This document shows, piece by piece, positions 1 to 11,100 of a stretch of DNA of 64,000 nucleotides. The stretch is from Sinotaia quadrata (lineage: Eukaryota; Mollusca; Gastropoda; Architaenioglossa; Viviparidae), in contig CM054183.1 in the NCBI GenBank assembly GCA_028829895.1, forward strand, positions 17,471,975 to 17,535,974, read 5' to 3'. The notes beneath the pieces were generated by a model that had not been told where the DNA came from, did not search any database, and worked only from the letters and a program-made list of their open reading frames with translations. Both the position numbers and the translations under genes were made by a program. Position 1 is the first letter of the stretch. Each line of letters starts with the position of its first letter.

Positions 1-39
1 CGTGAGAAAAGGATGAATAATAATGATCATAATAATAAG

Positions 40-74
<35 letters not shown>

Positions 75-379
75 ACAACAACAACAACAACACTACCACC
101 ACCACCACCATCTATATTGTATTATATTATATTGTGTTGTGTTGTTTTGTGTTGTGTTGTGTTGTGTTATATTATATTATTTTATGTTATGTTATGTTAT
201 GTTATGTTATATTATATTATATTGTATTGTAATATTTATTAATATTATTATTTTAGTCATCCGCATTCGCAGTAGTACTACTAGAGATAGTAATAGTAGT
301 AGTAGTGGTAGTAGTAGTAGCATAATTTTCATTATTAATATTATTATTGTTATTATCTTTCATCAGCATCATTATTATT
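1..379. repeat. Mixed microsatellite patch
   Basis: Successive short-unit tracts lie side by side: AAT/CAT, CAT, CAA and CAC triplets to about 110, then TGTTG-like and TTATG-like pentanucleotides (about 120-235), then AGT triplets (about 270-320). The histidine/glutamine-rich open frame across the start is a by-product of the CAT/CAA tracts and is not called a gene. Confidence 0.85.
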
Positions 380-1018
380 GAAAGTTTTTGACTTTTGACT
401 TATTTTTATATTAGTTTATTTCAAGTGCATTGATTAGAGCTCGCCCACGTCATTACCACCTAACCTTCTTGGCCCAACTTTACAGATGAGCCAACCCTGA
501 TACCGGCCCAGTTCAAGCATAATAAGCACTTCCGGTCTTAGGCGGGATTGGCGATTTTCATGAATGCTTTCTTTATGCGAGAAATCGTTCGATTATTCCG
601 GACTTCGTCTGATAATTTAGAGAGTACGCTGCGCTTGATTCTTGACCAATGGCAAATATTTTATTTATACGCGCCGAGCAGCTCAAGAACGAAATGGAGA
701 ACTAAGGGCGATAACCAAACCAAACGGAAGCTGGTTTTCCTCATCTAGAATTAGAACTAATTAAGAACAGGAAAAATTCGTGAAATCCAAACTACTAATC
801 GTAACAGGTCGAACTCCTTACTGAGATTAAACAAACTATCAAAATAATTTTAAGATTTATTTTTTGGGGGGAATAATAACGATTTTACCCGTCTTTTACT
901 CTCAAGGACTCACGGATGCGCTGAAGGAACATAGACGAAATAACGTAATGGGCATTTTAAATCGTCACTTTTCAAGTTATGTTCAAGCTTATGTAGATTT
1001 TAAATTATAGTACTGTAC
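380..1018. other. No feature seen
   Basis: Unique-looking sequence. A 66-codon frame at 548-748 resembles no family I recognise and has no supporting splice or promoter context. Confidence 0.5.
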
Positions 1019-1020
1019 TA

Positions 1021-1275
1021 TCAATACTTCGTAGTCTAGGATCTCTCAGCACTTCGTAGTCTAAGATCTCTCAGCACTTCGTAGTCTAAGATCTCTCAGC
1101 ACTTCGTAGTCTAAGATCTCTCAGCACTTCGTAGTCTCTCCGTAATCTAAGATCTCTCAGCATTTCGTAGTCTCTCAGCACTTCGTAGTCTAAGATCTCT
1201 CAGCACTTCGTAGTCTATGATCTCTCAGCATTTCGTAGTCTCTCAGCGCTTCATAGTTTAAGATTTCTTGGCACT
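1021..1275. repeat. 25-bp minisatellite
   Basis: Tandem unit close to CACTTCGTAGTCTAAGATCT plus CTCAG. About nine or ten copies are present, some internally deleted, and the array decays after about 1245. Confidence 0.9.
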
Positions 1276-2149
1276 TCACACTTCTGTCGACAAGCGCAAG
1301 CTAAGGCAATTATTGTGTCGATTAGAAAAAATACCCCTGTCCATTTTAGGTCTTGAACCCTTAGGTCCCGGATGACTGCACGAGAATGTAGAGCCTATGT
1401 AGTCAAAACTCTCGCCCACCCCAGTTCAGGATACTATAAATTATTGAATTGTATCTCGAACAGAAGAGATTGGATGTTCGTCGCTATTTCATAACTTCTC
1501 GAATCCTGTTCAGATGAATTTCTAATAAAAGCAAAAACATAAAGCGTCAGTAACAACATTTACTACTGAGTGAACAGGTGTTAATCATGGAACAAGTCAC
1601 CTTTAATAAATCCTTTCTTGTAATTAATGCTGATAGTTTTCATATCAGGACAAACCAAAGAATCTTCGTTAACTGATACAGAACTACAATCACCTATCAA
1701 ACAGCCTTAATTCAATCTATTTTTGTTCTGTTTCTCACTTTCTGCTTCGAAAATAGATTATATTTTAGTTCAAAGCAAATGTGTTGATTTCTAGTCGACC
1801 AGCATAGCAAGTCAAGCATGTGCAACAAAAAATAAAAATAAAATGAAACCCTCTTTTTGGCTCTACACTTTCTGGCATGATCGAATAGAGATGTATTGGG
1901 TAATGGGTTGCTTCGGCAAATTAAGGACCATTTCCTGGCCGTAAGAGTACAGGGTCCTGGAAATGAATGGCGCTAAATGTCACGAGCAGAGGTAAAAGAA
2001 AAGACACTAAGGGAGAACACTGCAAAGAAATCAATACCACTTTAGCTGAAGGCAGGGTTGGTGGCAGACACATTCACACTCATACACAAACACGCAAAAT
2101 ATACAAGTACAAGCTTACAAACACATTCACACGCGTATGCATATGTATG
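1276..2149. other. No feature seen
   Basis: AT-rich, non-repetitive sequence with no convincing coding, RNA or mobile signature. Confidence 0.5.
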
Positions 2150-2212
2150 AATCTGTGTGTGTGTGTGATTGTGTAAACTTAGACTAAAAGAGAAAGATCT
2201 GAGAATACAGAT

Positions 2213-2291
<79 letters not shown>

Positions 2292-2343
2292 TGGAAGGTA
2301 AGAAAAACCGAAAAAGAGAGAAAGAAAGAAAGAGATACAGACA

Positions 2344-2385
<42 letters not shown>

Positions 2386-2447
2386 GAAACAGATTAATAA
2401 GGTAAGAAAAAAAGAAAAAGAGAGAAAGAAAGAAAAACAGACAGACA

Positions 2448-2504
<57 letters not shown>

Positions 2505-2559
2505 GGTATAAAAAAAACAGAAAAAGAGAGAAAGAAAGAAAGAAAAACAGACAGATACA

Positions 2560-2601
<42 letters not shown>

Positions 2602-2870
2602 CATAAGATAAGAAAAACAGAAAAAGAAAGAAAGAAAAACAGTCAGTTACAGACACACACACACACACACACACACACAAATAGTCAGAAGGTAAGAAAA
2701 ACAGAAAAAGAGACATTAAGAAAGAAAAACAGACAGAAGCAAATAGAGAAAGGTGCTTGATAAAGAGAGACAGAGGGTGTGACTCAAAAATAGAGAGAAT
2801 CGAATACATATAAAGAAAAAGAGAAAAGAAAAGGGGGAAAAAGAGAGAGAGAGAGAGATTGGGAAAAAAT
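2150..2870. repeat. Compound (AG)n/(AC)n higher-order repeat
   Basis: A pure (AG)n tract runs from about 2218 to 2285. It is followed by four or five rounds of a block of roughly 75-105 bp. Each block is an A-rich GAAA/AGAAAAAC segment followed by ACAGACAG and then a variable (AC)n tract (about 2343-2380, 2450-2502, 2561-2599 and 2652-2679). The open frames on both strands here are translated dinucleotide repeats, not genes. Confidence 0.95.
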
Positions 2871-4062
2871 TTAGTCGTCAAGAAGCGTAAAGGAATTTAA
2901 AGCCAACATTAAAAGCATTAACAACATTGTAATAGTGGCGATAAACTTCGATACTATTGATGACAAATCTCAAAGACCACTATCAAAATCACAAAGAAAA
3001 CATTAAGGACCTTAACAATGGAGATTTAACTACAAGAAAATTGGTGTCTTGGGGAAATACTTTTAGATCCTTTTAAAATTTTCCAAAATGTTTTTCTGCT
3101 CAAGAAATAAATTCACAGACAGTAATGTGCAAACACAACGACATACCGAACTCTTCTTGGGTTCTAAAAATAGATACACAGAACGTGAAATGCGAGAGCA
3201 ACTACAAACTGGCCTAATTAAGCCCGGAAACTATTAACGTCGGTACATTAACGCCTATCGATCGTGTTATTTACCGAGCTGTTTACTTTTGAATAACACA
3301 GTCATCAGGTAGAAAAGTATGTCTCAAGTGCGTAGTTTTGAACACTTAAGTCATAAGATTGTGTCTCACTCCTGAATCTCTACAAATATCAAGACTGCAT
3401 TAGAATACCATGTGACGTTTTTGATAAAGGCAGATGTACACTATAGATGGTGGCTAGTGTGATGCATCCACACTTTTCAACAAAAGCAGCTTGCATACTT
3501 TGTGATGATTAGTAGGAAGTGATGTACATTATAAACGACCATAGTATCTCAATTTAAATTCACAAACAATTTGCTGTCAATTTTGTGTAACAATCTTTTC
3601 TCATAAGCAATCAATATTCTACAACGACTATTCTGAGGAACAATCTCTAATCAGAGTTACGATTTTATCATGAGTTGGAAACGAGCGAAAGGTAGAGATA
3701 GTTAAATCGAGTTCGTGACGTCATAGAGAAGATGTATGAGGAGTTATCAGTCAGCGTGACGCCAAAGTTCCCTTCATCTTGTTTACACAGTCTGTTGAGC
3801 ACAAAAGGACCTTCTGGAAAATTAGGACACGATGGCGTTCATAGTCTCTGTTCTCACCATCCTGGAATTCCATGGTAGACAGTAGTCCAATGATTATAGA
3901 AACCTCTCAGGAGGTAATCGCGACACAGGTTTCATGTATCGAGACTCCAAACAGAACCCAAAACAAAGCTGTCAGTTGAACATTGTAGTTAAAAGGTGAC
4001 TGACTGACTGACTGAATGAATATAGAATGGAGGCACTCCCTGCAACAACATATTTTGTTAAA
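2871..4062. other. No feature seen
   Basis: No ORF, repeat array or RNA gene recognised. A short (GACT)n stretch lies near 4000-4013. Confidence 0.5.
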
Positions 4063-4345
4063 GCACACTATTTATATTTAGGCATCAATCGGCGGTATTC
4101 AGTAGGCCTAAATTAATAAATAAATTGTTAAAAGCACAGCACTTATAGTTAGGCATTAATCGGTATTCAGTAGGCCTAATTTAATAAATAAATTGTTAAT
4201 AGCACACTATTCATGGTTAGGCATCAATAATTATTCAGTAGGCCTACATTAAGAAATAAATTTTTAACCGCACACTCTACAGTTAGGTAAAAATTCAATA
4301 AAATTGGTAGGCCAACTTTAAGAAATAGATCGTCAGTCGCGCGCT
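4063..4345. repeat. Degenerate ~66-bp tandem repeat
   Basis: Four diverged copies share AGCACAC, TTTAGGCAT, ATTCAGTAGGCCTA and AATAAATAAATTGTTAA in that order. Divergence rises towards the right end. Confidence 0.85.
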
Positions 4346-4779
4346 CTTTACATTTAGGTCAAAACCAGTACTCTATCTCTCTGTACCAATGTGAAAAACT
4401 CAAGGATACGTAAAGAGGGCTGAGAATTATTGTTCACATTTTTCAGGGAAATGCCAAATGCTGAAGAGGTTGGGTGTCTCAGTGTGCAGCACCTGATAGA
4501 GACAGCTATCTTCCCGCAGAAATGAATGATCGAGTGGGCTCCAAGAAAAGAAAATCGAACGGGCCCTATCTTTCTTGCTCTTACTGCTGCTGTCGATGCC
4601 AGAGTCATTTACGGGTCGATTTCTTCAGGGGACATAATCCCTATACTTCCGTAAAATCAGAATGAGATAGTCGAAGATGAAAATGCATTGTTTTAAAAAA
4701 TATATTATTTTTTTCTCTAGAGTGGCCATATTGAGGAATTTCCGAATAGGTTTACAGTTTTATTGAACTAATTGGAGAT
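4346..4779. other. No supported gene
   Basis: Opposed open frames (4474-4665 plus, 4354-4608 minus) overlap here. Neither resembles a known protein, so no gene is called. Confidence 0.4.
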
Positions 4780-5185
4780 GGCCCACTTGTGTGGAATTTA
4801 CATTATTAGTGAGGCGTGACTTTAGCTTGTTTGCTGTTAATGCCAGTAATTGAATGGAATATCCATAACTAGTAAGAATTGATTTCTGTTTGTTTGCTTT
4901 TAATGCCAGTAATTGAATGGAATATCCATAATTAGTTAGATTTAACTTCTGTTTTTGTGTCAGTAATTTGTGGAATATCATTAATTATTGAGGCTTAATT
5001 TTCGTTTTGATTGTTTGTATTCCATGTCAGCAATGAGAACAAATTCACAAGCACGAGAATTATAATTGTGCCAAGAAAAAACACATCAAATACACATAAA
5101 CACGGGCATTATAATTAATCATAGTTGTGCCAAGAAAAGAAAAACAACAAATACACATAAACACGAGCATTATAATTAGTCTTAT
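4780..5185. repeat. Two short tandem repeats (~60 bp units)
   Basis: From about 4800 to 4985 there are three diverged copies of a unit containing AATGCCAGTAATTGAATGG and AATATCCATAA. From about 5038 to 5180 there are two or three copies of a unit containing TTGTGCCAAGAAAA and ATACACATAAACACG. Confidence 0.8.
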
Positions 5186-7178
5186 TTGCTTCAAAGAAAT
5201 ATTCTGCCACACTGTTCACAAAGTTTACAAAAGACATATTGCATTTTAATGTTTTTTTTTTTAAAGTTTAGACGTAGATTCAAATAAATAAATAAAACGT
5301 GAAAATACACACATTATTACACTATTTAATAATAACAGAACTCTTTTAATGTATGGTTTCAGCAATAGCAAAACAATTTTTTAACTGGTTCTTTCCCTTT
5401 ATCGTTTATCTTTTTTTTAAAGTGCATTTATATCTATTTGCGAATAGGAGGTAAAATTTAGGGAACCTCTTCGGGACGCGGCCTCTATTGCTGTCGTTAT
5501 TTTGATTATTTTTGTCAGTTTTTAGATGCCATGATTTTTCGGATGAACGATAATGGCCGCAGTGCGCATGCTCTACTCAAACCGTTGATTGACTCGGTTT
5601 GCCATGCTTTCGCGCGGTTTGATGGGTGTTCGCTATGTGATTGGCAAACGTTTTTTTCACCAAACGTTTATAGCAAAATTTATAGCACTCTGACTTACAC
5701 CATACATCTAGAAGCAATAAATTGAATCTTTTTAATATTGTCTATAGTACACGGTTTATCGTAGTATAATAAATGTTTAAAGTGATTTTGCTTACATCTT
5801 ACAGTTTAAAAAGGCAGCTTTTATTTTAGGCAGTTTATAGCTCACTTTTTATAGCATACTGTTTTCAACACGGTGTATATAAACTGATATTTTTTTCCTC
5901 AAAAGCTTATTGTAATAGCAGTCTAATTTTCGTTTCGTTGTTTATGACTGTTTAGAATACATTTACGTTTCACGGTTGATCGAAGATTGGTTTAATCCAC
6001 GTGTAACAGAATTCTATATTGCTCAGTTGCTAACTCGTTGTTGTGCACCATGCTGTTTGTTCCTCATACCGTGCACAGTTTTATTTACCTTTTAGCATTC
6101 TGTTTATATAGCAACAGTTTTGCATTGTTCAGACTGTTTTTCACAATTTTACATCACAGCTCACAGCACACTTAAACTGGCACAGTTTGTGAAATGTAGT
6201 GCTATAACATATTTATTTAGAGCACGTTAATTTACACTGAGATGGTGAATCCATATGCCAAATGGCTAACTGTACACGCCCCCGTAACTTCAACACATAT
6301 ATTGCGTCACACTGTTTACAACAAACGTTTGTCTCATAGCTTTCAGCATGCCCGCCTGTTGCGTCACCAAATTCAACATCAGCTTACAGCAAACTTTTAC
6401 GGCATACAGGCTTACTATACAAAATTATGTTATTTCATACAGCTTACAGCAGACGTTACTCAGAGACTTTTATAATATAACTAGAATTCTATTGCGAATC
6501 TTGTATTAAACAGTAGCGCTGTACAATTTAGACCAGTTTCTAACAACAGCTTGTTTGTTTAAAGCAATGGAAAATAACATCGCTATATAAAGATTTCTGT
6601 TGTTTTGTTTATACAGATTCCGTTCCTTGTCAAATGCTGTTTAAAGGTGCACATTTATTCAACTCTGCAAATACGAACTCATTTCACTAATTTTTGTTGT
6701 TGTTGTTGTTTTATGCGTGTAATGTGTGCGTTTGTGCTTGTTGTTTGTGGTTCACTCTTGTATATAATTTTATCATTCAAAGTATTATGTCAGCGAGTGT
6801 GTACTCGAATTTGTTCAAGGACAGTTTGACCTACGACGCACAGTCGAGCAGATAACGCTTGATCTTAATTGCATACCCCGAGGGGATAAGTTTATGCAAT
6901 AGTAATTTGGCGCGAAAGTTTGGTGTGAAATTGAGTAAGCAGTTGTCATTTTTATAAATCATAGAAATTATAGAAATAGAAGTAAACTCAACCAGATTAT
7001 AGCCATGCTAAAGGAACAAGTCGAATTGTGTTTGTTGGCGGGGGGGGGGGGAGAGAGAGAGAATGGGGGATGCACTTTTAGGACGCATTCTACCTTCCGT
7101 TTTTATGGGCGACAACTATGCGGAACCCATTACGTTAACAAGAGCAGCATTGGGAAACTCGTAATAGCGAACTTTGTT

Positions 7179-7180
<2 letters not shown>
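5186..7180. other. AT-rich, no supported gene
   Basis: Short motifs such as acagcttacagcaaac and cagtttatagc recur irregularly between 5700 and 6480, suggesting a very old decayed tandem array. A G10 run followed by (GA)n lies at about 7039-7061. No coding signal seen. Confidence 0.4.

Positions 7181-7181
<1 letters not shown>

Positions 7182-7257
<76 letters not shown>
7182..7257. repeat. (GT)n microsatellite
   Basis: About 37 uninterrupted GT units. The flanking T/H-rich frames on both strands are artefacts of the tract. Confidence 0.98.
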
Positions 7258-7258
<1 letters not shown>

Positions 7259-7479
7259 TCGTCGTACCTACGGTGACTGTTATTGCATCTGAGTGAAATT
7301 CCTTTGATGGGGAAGTTTGCAGATTGCTGGCCTTTGAATATTTGAATACCTGATAACGTTCGTGATAAGAGGCAAAAAGTAAAAGTATACGACGGCTGAC
7401 TGTTACAGCACAAACACTCGCTAACACGGCGGGAGCAAATGATTTGGAAGCGGACCGCTAGACATGGTCGTGCTGCCTT

Positions 7480-7925
7480 GATCAGGCGTATCAGTGCTGA
7501 CAACTCTGCTGCATGATGCTAGGCGTATCAGTGCTGACAACTCTGCTGCAGGATGCTAGGCGTATCAGTGCTGACAACTTTGCTGCATGATGCTAGGAGT
7601 ATCAGTGCTGAACTCTGCTGCAGGATGCTAGGCGTATCAGTGCTGACCTCTGCTGCATGGTGCTAGGAGTATCAGTGCTGACAACTCTGCTGCATGATGC
7701 TAGGAGTATCAGTGCTGACAACTCTGCTGCATGATGCTAGAAGTATCAGTGCTGACAACTCTGCTGCATGATGCTAGGAGTATCAGTGCTGACAACTCTG
7801 CTGCAGGATGCTAGGCGTATCAATGCCGACAACTCTGCTGCATGATGCTAGGAGTATCAGTGCTGACAACTCTGCTGCAGGATGCTAGGCGTATCAATGC
7901 TGACAATTCTGCTGCATGGTGCTAG
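7480..7925. repeat. 38-bp minisatellite
   Basis: About twelve copies of a 38-bp unit containing GTATCAGTGCTGACAACTC and TGCTGCATGATGCTAG. Variants include C/A at the base after CTAGG, T/G in GCA(T/G)GATGC, and a few copies lacking 3-5 bp. Confidence 0.95.
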
Positions 7926-8155
7926 ATAAGTGCTAAATTTATAAGAACTGAAACAAATTAAACACTTATTTTATGAGAACTGACACAAACGGAGTACTTA
8001 TTTTATGAGAACTGAAATAATTTAAGTTCTTATTTTATAAGAACTGAAACAAGCAGAGTTCTTATTTTATGAGAACTGAAACAAAAGGAATACTTATTTT
8101 ATGAGAACTGAAACAAATGGAGTACATATTTTTTAAAAACTAAAACAACTAATTT
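7926..8155. repeat. 32-bp minisatellite
   Basis: About six or seven copies of a unit close to TTATTTTATGAGAACTGAAA plus CAAATGGAGTAC. It abuts the preceding 38-bp array directly but has an unrelated unit. Confidence 0.9.
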
Positions 8156-8655
8156 TAGTAATGAACTGACACTGAAATAAAATTCATTTAAAGTGCATTT
8201 GTATTAATCAACGCCTTAAAAGTACGGAATCTTTATCTTCACTTATTTCTATATTTTATTACAATGTTCACTTTAATGCATCTTGTTAAATTCATCGAGA
8301 AAATATAGTCCGTTGTCATAGCGATAGTCAATGCTGTGTTTGCAATGAATTAGTGAAGTTACATTTGTATAGATGAGTTAGGGTGTGTATACAATCGTAA
8401 ATGTTAACTGTGAATTGTAAGTGACTAGGGTGATACTAGAGGACTTATTAATTAAATGCTCTATTATAATATGAGATTACGGTAATGAACAGAGGAATTC
8501 ATATCTGAGATGAGGAAAGCTTAAAAATAACCCATCTCTTGATAGTTTCGCTCTAAGCTTCCTTTAACATTCTTCTATTATCAATATTATGCTTTTTAAA
8601 AATTTAATATCAACAGCAGTTTACACTTTTATTTCAATGTTTTCAATTATTGTGT
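8156..8655. other. No feature seen
   Basis: AT-rich spacer between arrays with no coding or repeat signature recognised. Confidence 0.5.
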
Positions 8656-8659
8656 GGCG

Positions 8660-9245
8660 TCACACATTTCACTATTTCAGGACTAAAGACACATCTCTCA
8701 CATTAAGACACATTTCACTATTTCAGGACTTTGACACATCTCTCACATTAAGACACATTTCATTTCACTATTTCAGGACTAAAGACACATCTCTCACATT
8801 AAGACACATTTCACTATTTCAGGACTAAAGACACATCTCTCACATTAAGACACATTTCATTTCACTATTTCAGGACTAAAGACACATCTCTCACATTAAG
8901 ACACATTTCACTATTTCAGGACTAAAGACACATCTCTCACATTAAGACACATTTCATTTCACTATTTCAGGACTAAAGACACATCTCTCACATTAAGAGG
9001 GGTGACGACGTGCGTCTCTTCCTAACAGTGAAGACACATTTCACTGTATTTGAGGACTGAAGACACGTCTGGCACATTAAGACACATTTCACTGTATTTG
9101 AGGACTGAAGACACGTCTGGCACATTAAGACACATTTCACTGTATTTGAGGACTGAAGACACGTCTGGCACATTAAGACACATTTCACTGTATTTGAGGA
9201 CTAAAGACATGTCTGGCACATTAAGATACATTTTATTGTATTTGA
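8660..9245. repeat. 46/51-bp minisatellite in two subfamilies
   Basis: The left block (to about 8998) has about seven copies of a unit containing TTTCAGGACTAAAGACACAT and CTCTCACATTAAGACACATT, with some copies carrying an extra ATTTC. A 30-bp unrelated interruption follows. The right block (about 9030-9245) has about five copies of a regular 46-bp relative containing TGTATTTGAGGACTGAAGAC and GTCTGGCACATTAAG. Protein-like frames here are repeat translations. Confidence 0.95.
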
Positions 9246-9440
9246 GGACTAGGATAGTAAAGACATTATCACAATATCTAAGAAAAAGTTCTAACGACAC
9301 AATATCTAAGAAAAAGATCTAACATCACAATATCTAAAGAAAAAGTTCTAACAACACAATATCTAAGAAAAAGATCTAACATCACAATATCTAAGTAAAA
9401 GTTCTAACAACACAATATCTAAGAAAAAGTTCTAACAACA
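9246..9440. repeat. 28-bp satellite, left part
   Basis: About six copies of a 28-bp unit, ACAATATCTAAGAAAAAGTT plus CTAACAAC. It shares the core CTAACAACACAATATCTA with the larger array beginning near 9891, so the two tracts look like one family split by an insertion. Confidence 0.9.
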
Positions 9441-9442
9441 CG

Positions 9443-9890
9443 GCCTTTAAGCTTTAATCCTTAATTAAAATACAAGCAAAACATATCAATAGCAACGTGC
9501 ATGATATATTTTAAAGTCCATTCTCTCTCAATGTCATTTAACTCACCATCATGCTAACGGTTGCCTTTCAAGATGGGACTTCTTTGCCACTTCAAATTCA
9601 AGTGATTAGATTCTCTACAGCAGATAAACTTTTGGATCTCAGCCAGTGTCTGGTCTCGTTCTCATAAATCATAACCATTAGATAATAAAAACTACTCACC
9701 CAGTTGGGATGGCTTGAATTACATCAGCAGTTTCTAGCATATTCTCAACTCAGGTTGTTTATTTCCAACTTAGACACTTTCAAAAATAACGTCATAAGGA
9801 GTGCTTAAGGTCGGGTTACTCTGAAAATTTAACAATTTATATAACAATTAAATTTTAAAATAAGGAGAGGCAAAATGTACTCCGCCACAT
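9443..9890. mobile_element. Dispersed repeat inserted in the 28-bp array (copy A)
   Basis: The segment 9481-9890 aligns along its length with 46431-46844 in the same orientation. Shared landmarks, in order, are ACATATCAATAGCA, CATTCTCTCTCAAT, AACTCACCAT, CAAAGTGATTAGA/CAAGTGATTAGA, GGCTTGAATTACATCA/GGCTTGGATTACATCA and AATTAAATTTTAAAATA-like sequence near the right end. It sits between two blocks of the same 28-bp satellite. The class is unknown: read on the minus strand the right end begins TGTGGCGGAGTA here and TGTAACAGAGTA in the other copy, which would suit an LTR edge, but no coding domain or target duplication was found. Confidence 0.65.
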
Positions 9891-10555
9891 AAACGTACTA
9901 ACAACACAGATATCTAATTAAATGTAAAACACAATATCTTAGCAAACGTACTAACACAATGTCTAAATAAACGTACAAAGGCAATATCTAAGTGAGCGTA
10001 GTAACAACACAAATATCTAAGTAAATGTACTAACAACACAATATCTACTAACAATGCAATATCTATGTAAATGTACTAACAACACAATATCTATGTAAAT
10101 GTACTAACAATGCAATATATATGTAAATGTACTAACAACACAATATCTATGTAAATGTACTAACAACGCAATATCTATGTAAATGTACTAACAACGCAAT
10201 ATCTATGTAAATGTACTAACAACACAATATCTATGTAAATGTACTAACAACATAATGTCTATGTAAATGTACTAACAACGCAATATCTATGTAAATGTAC
10301 TAACAACGCAATATCTAAGTAAATGTATTAACAACGCAATATCTACTAACAACGCAATATCTAAGTAAATGTATTAACAACGCAATATCTACTAACAACA
10401 CAATATCTATGTAAATGTACTAACAACACAATATCTATGTAAATGTACTAACAACACAATATCTATGTAAATGTACTAACAACACAATATCTATGTAAAT
10501 GTACTAACAACGCAATATCTACTAACAATGCAATATCTATGTAAATGTACTAACA
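9891..10555. repeat. 28-bp satellite, main array
   Basis: More than twenty copies of a 28-bp unit close to AATGTACTAACAACACAATA plus TCTATGTA, with A/G variants (acaca/acgca/atgca) and several copies shortened to TCTACTAACAA. Confidence 0.97.
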
Positions 10556-10564
10556 AAACGTCTC

Positions 10565-11100
10565 AGTCGTATACACAGTAGACATCACTGTGTTTTAGAA
10601 CAGTAAAGACAACAGCACTGTATAAAAAAAAAAAAACAGTTAACACAGCTTCTTAGAACAGTAAAGAAAAAAATCACAGTGTTTTAGTAAAGACAACATC
10701 ACTGTGCCTTACAACAATCAAGAAACATCGCAATGCCCTACAACACTAAAGACAACATCACAGTGCCTTAACAACAATGCAGACAGCATAACAGTGCCTT
10801 ACAACAATAAAGACAACATCACAGTGCTTTACAACAATAAAGACAACATTACAGTGCCTTACAACAATAAAAGACAACAACACAGTACCTTACAACATGA
10901 GAGACAACATTACAGTGCCTTACAACAATAAAGACAACATCACAGTGCCTTACAATAAAGACAACATTACAGTGCCTTACAACAATAAAAGACAACATCA
11001 CAGTACCTTACAACATGAGAGACAACATTACAGTGCCTTACAACAGTAAAGACAACATCACGAATCACGGTTTCTTTCAACAGTAAAAACAGCATCTCAG
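10565..11100. repeat. ~30-bp satellite
   Basis: About fifteen or more copies of a unit close to ACAACATCACAGTGCCTTAC plus AACAATAAAG, preceded by more diverged copies with GTTTTAGAACAGTAAAG. It directly follows the 28-bp array. Confidence 0.93.

Noticed and set aside
2042..2881. Cys/Val- and Ser/Leu-rich frames of up to 166 codons
   Set aside because: They are translated (AC)n/(AG)n tracts.
4354..4665. Overlapping opposed frames near 4.4-4.6 kb
   Set aside because: No recognisable family, no splice support, and both strands are open equally.
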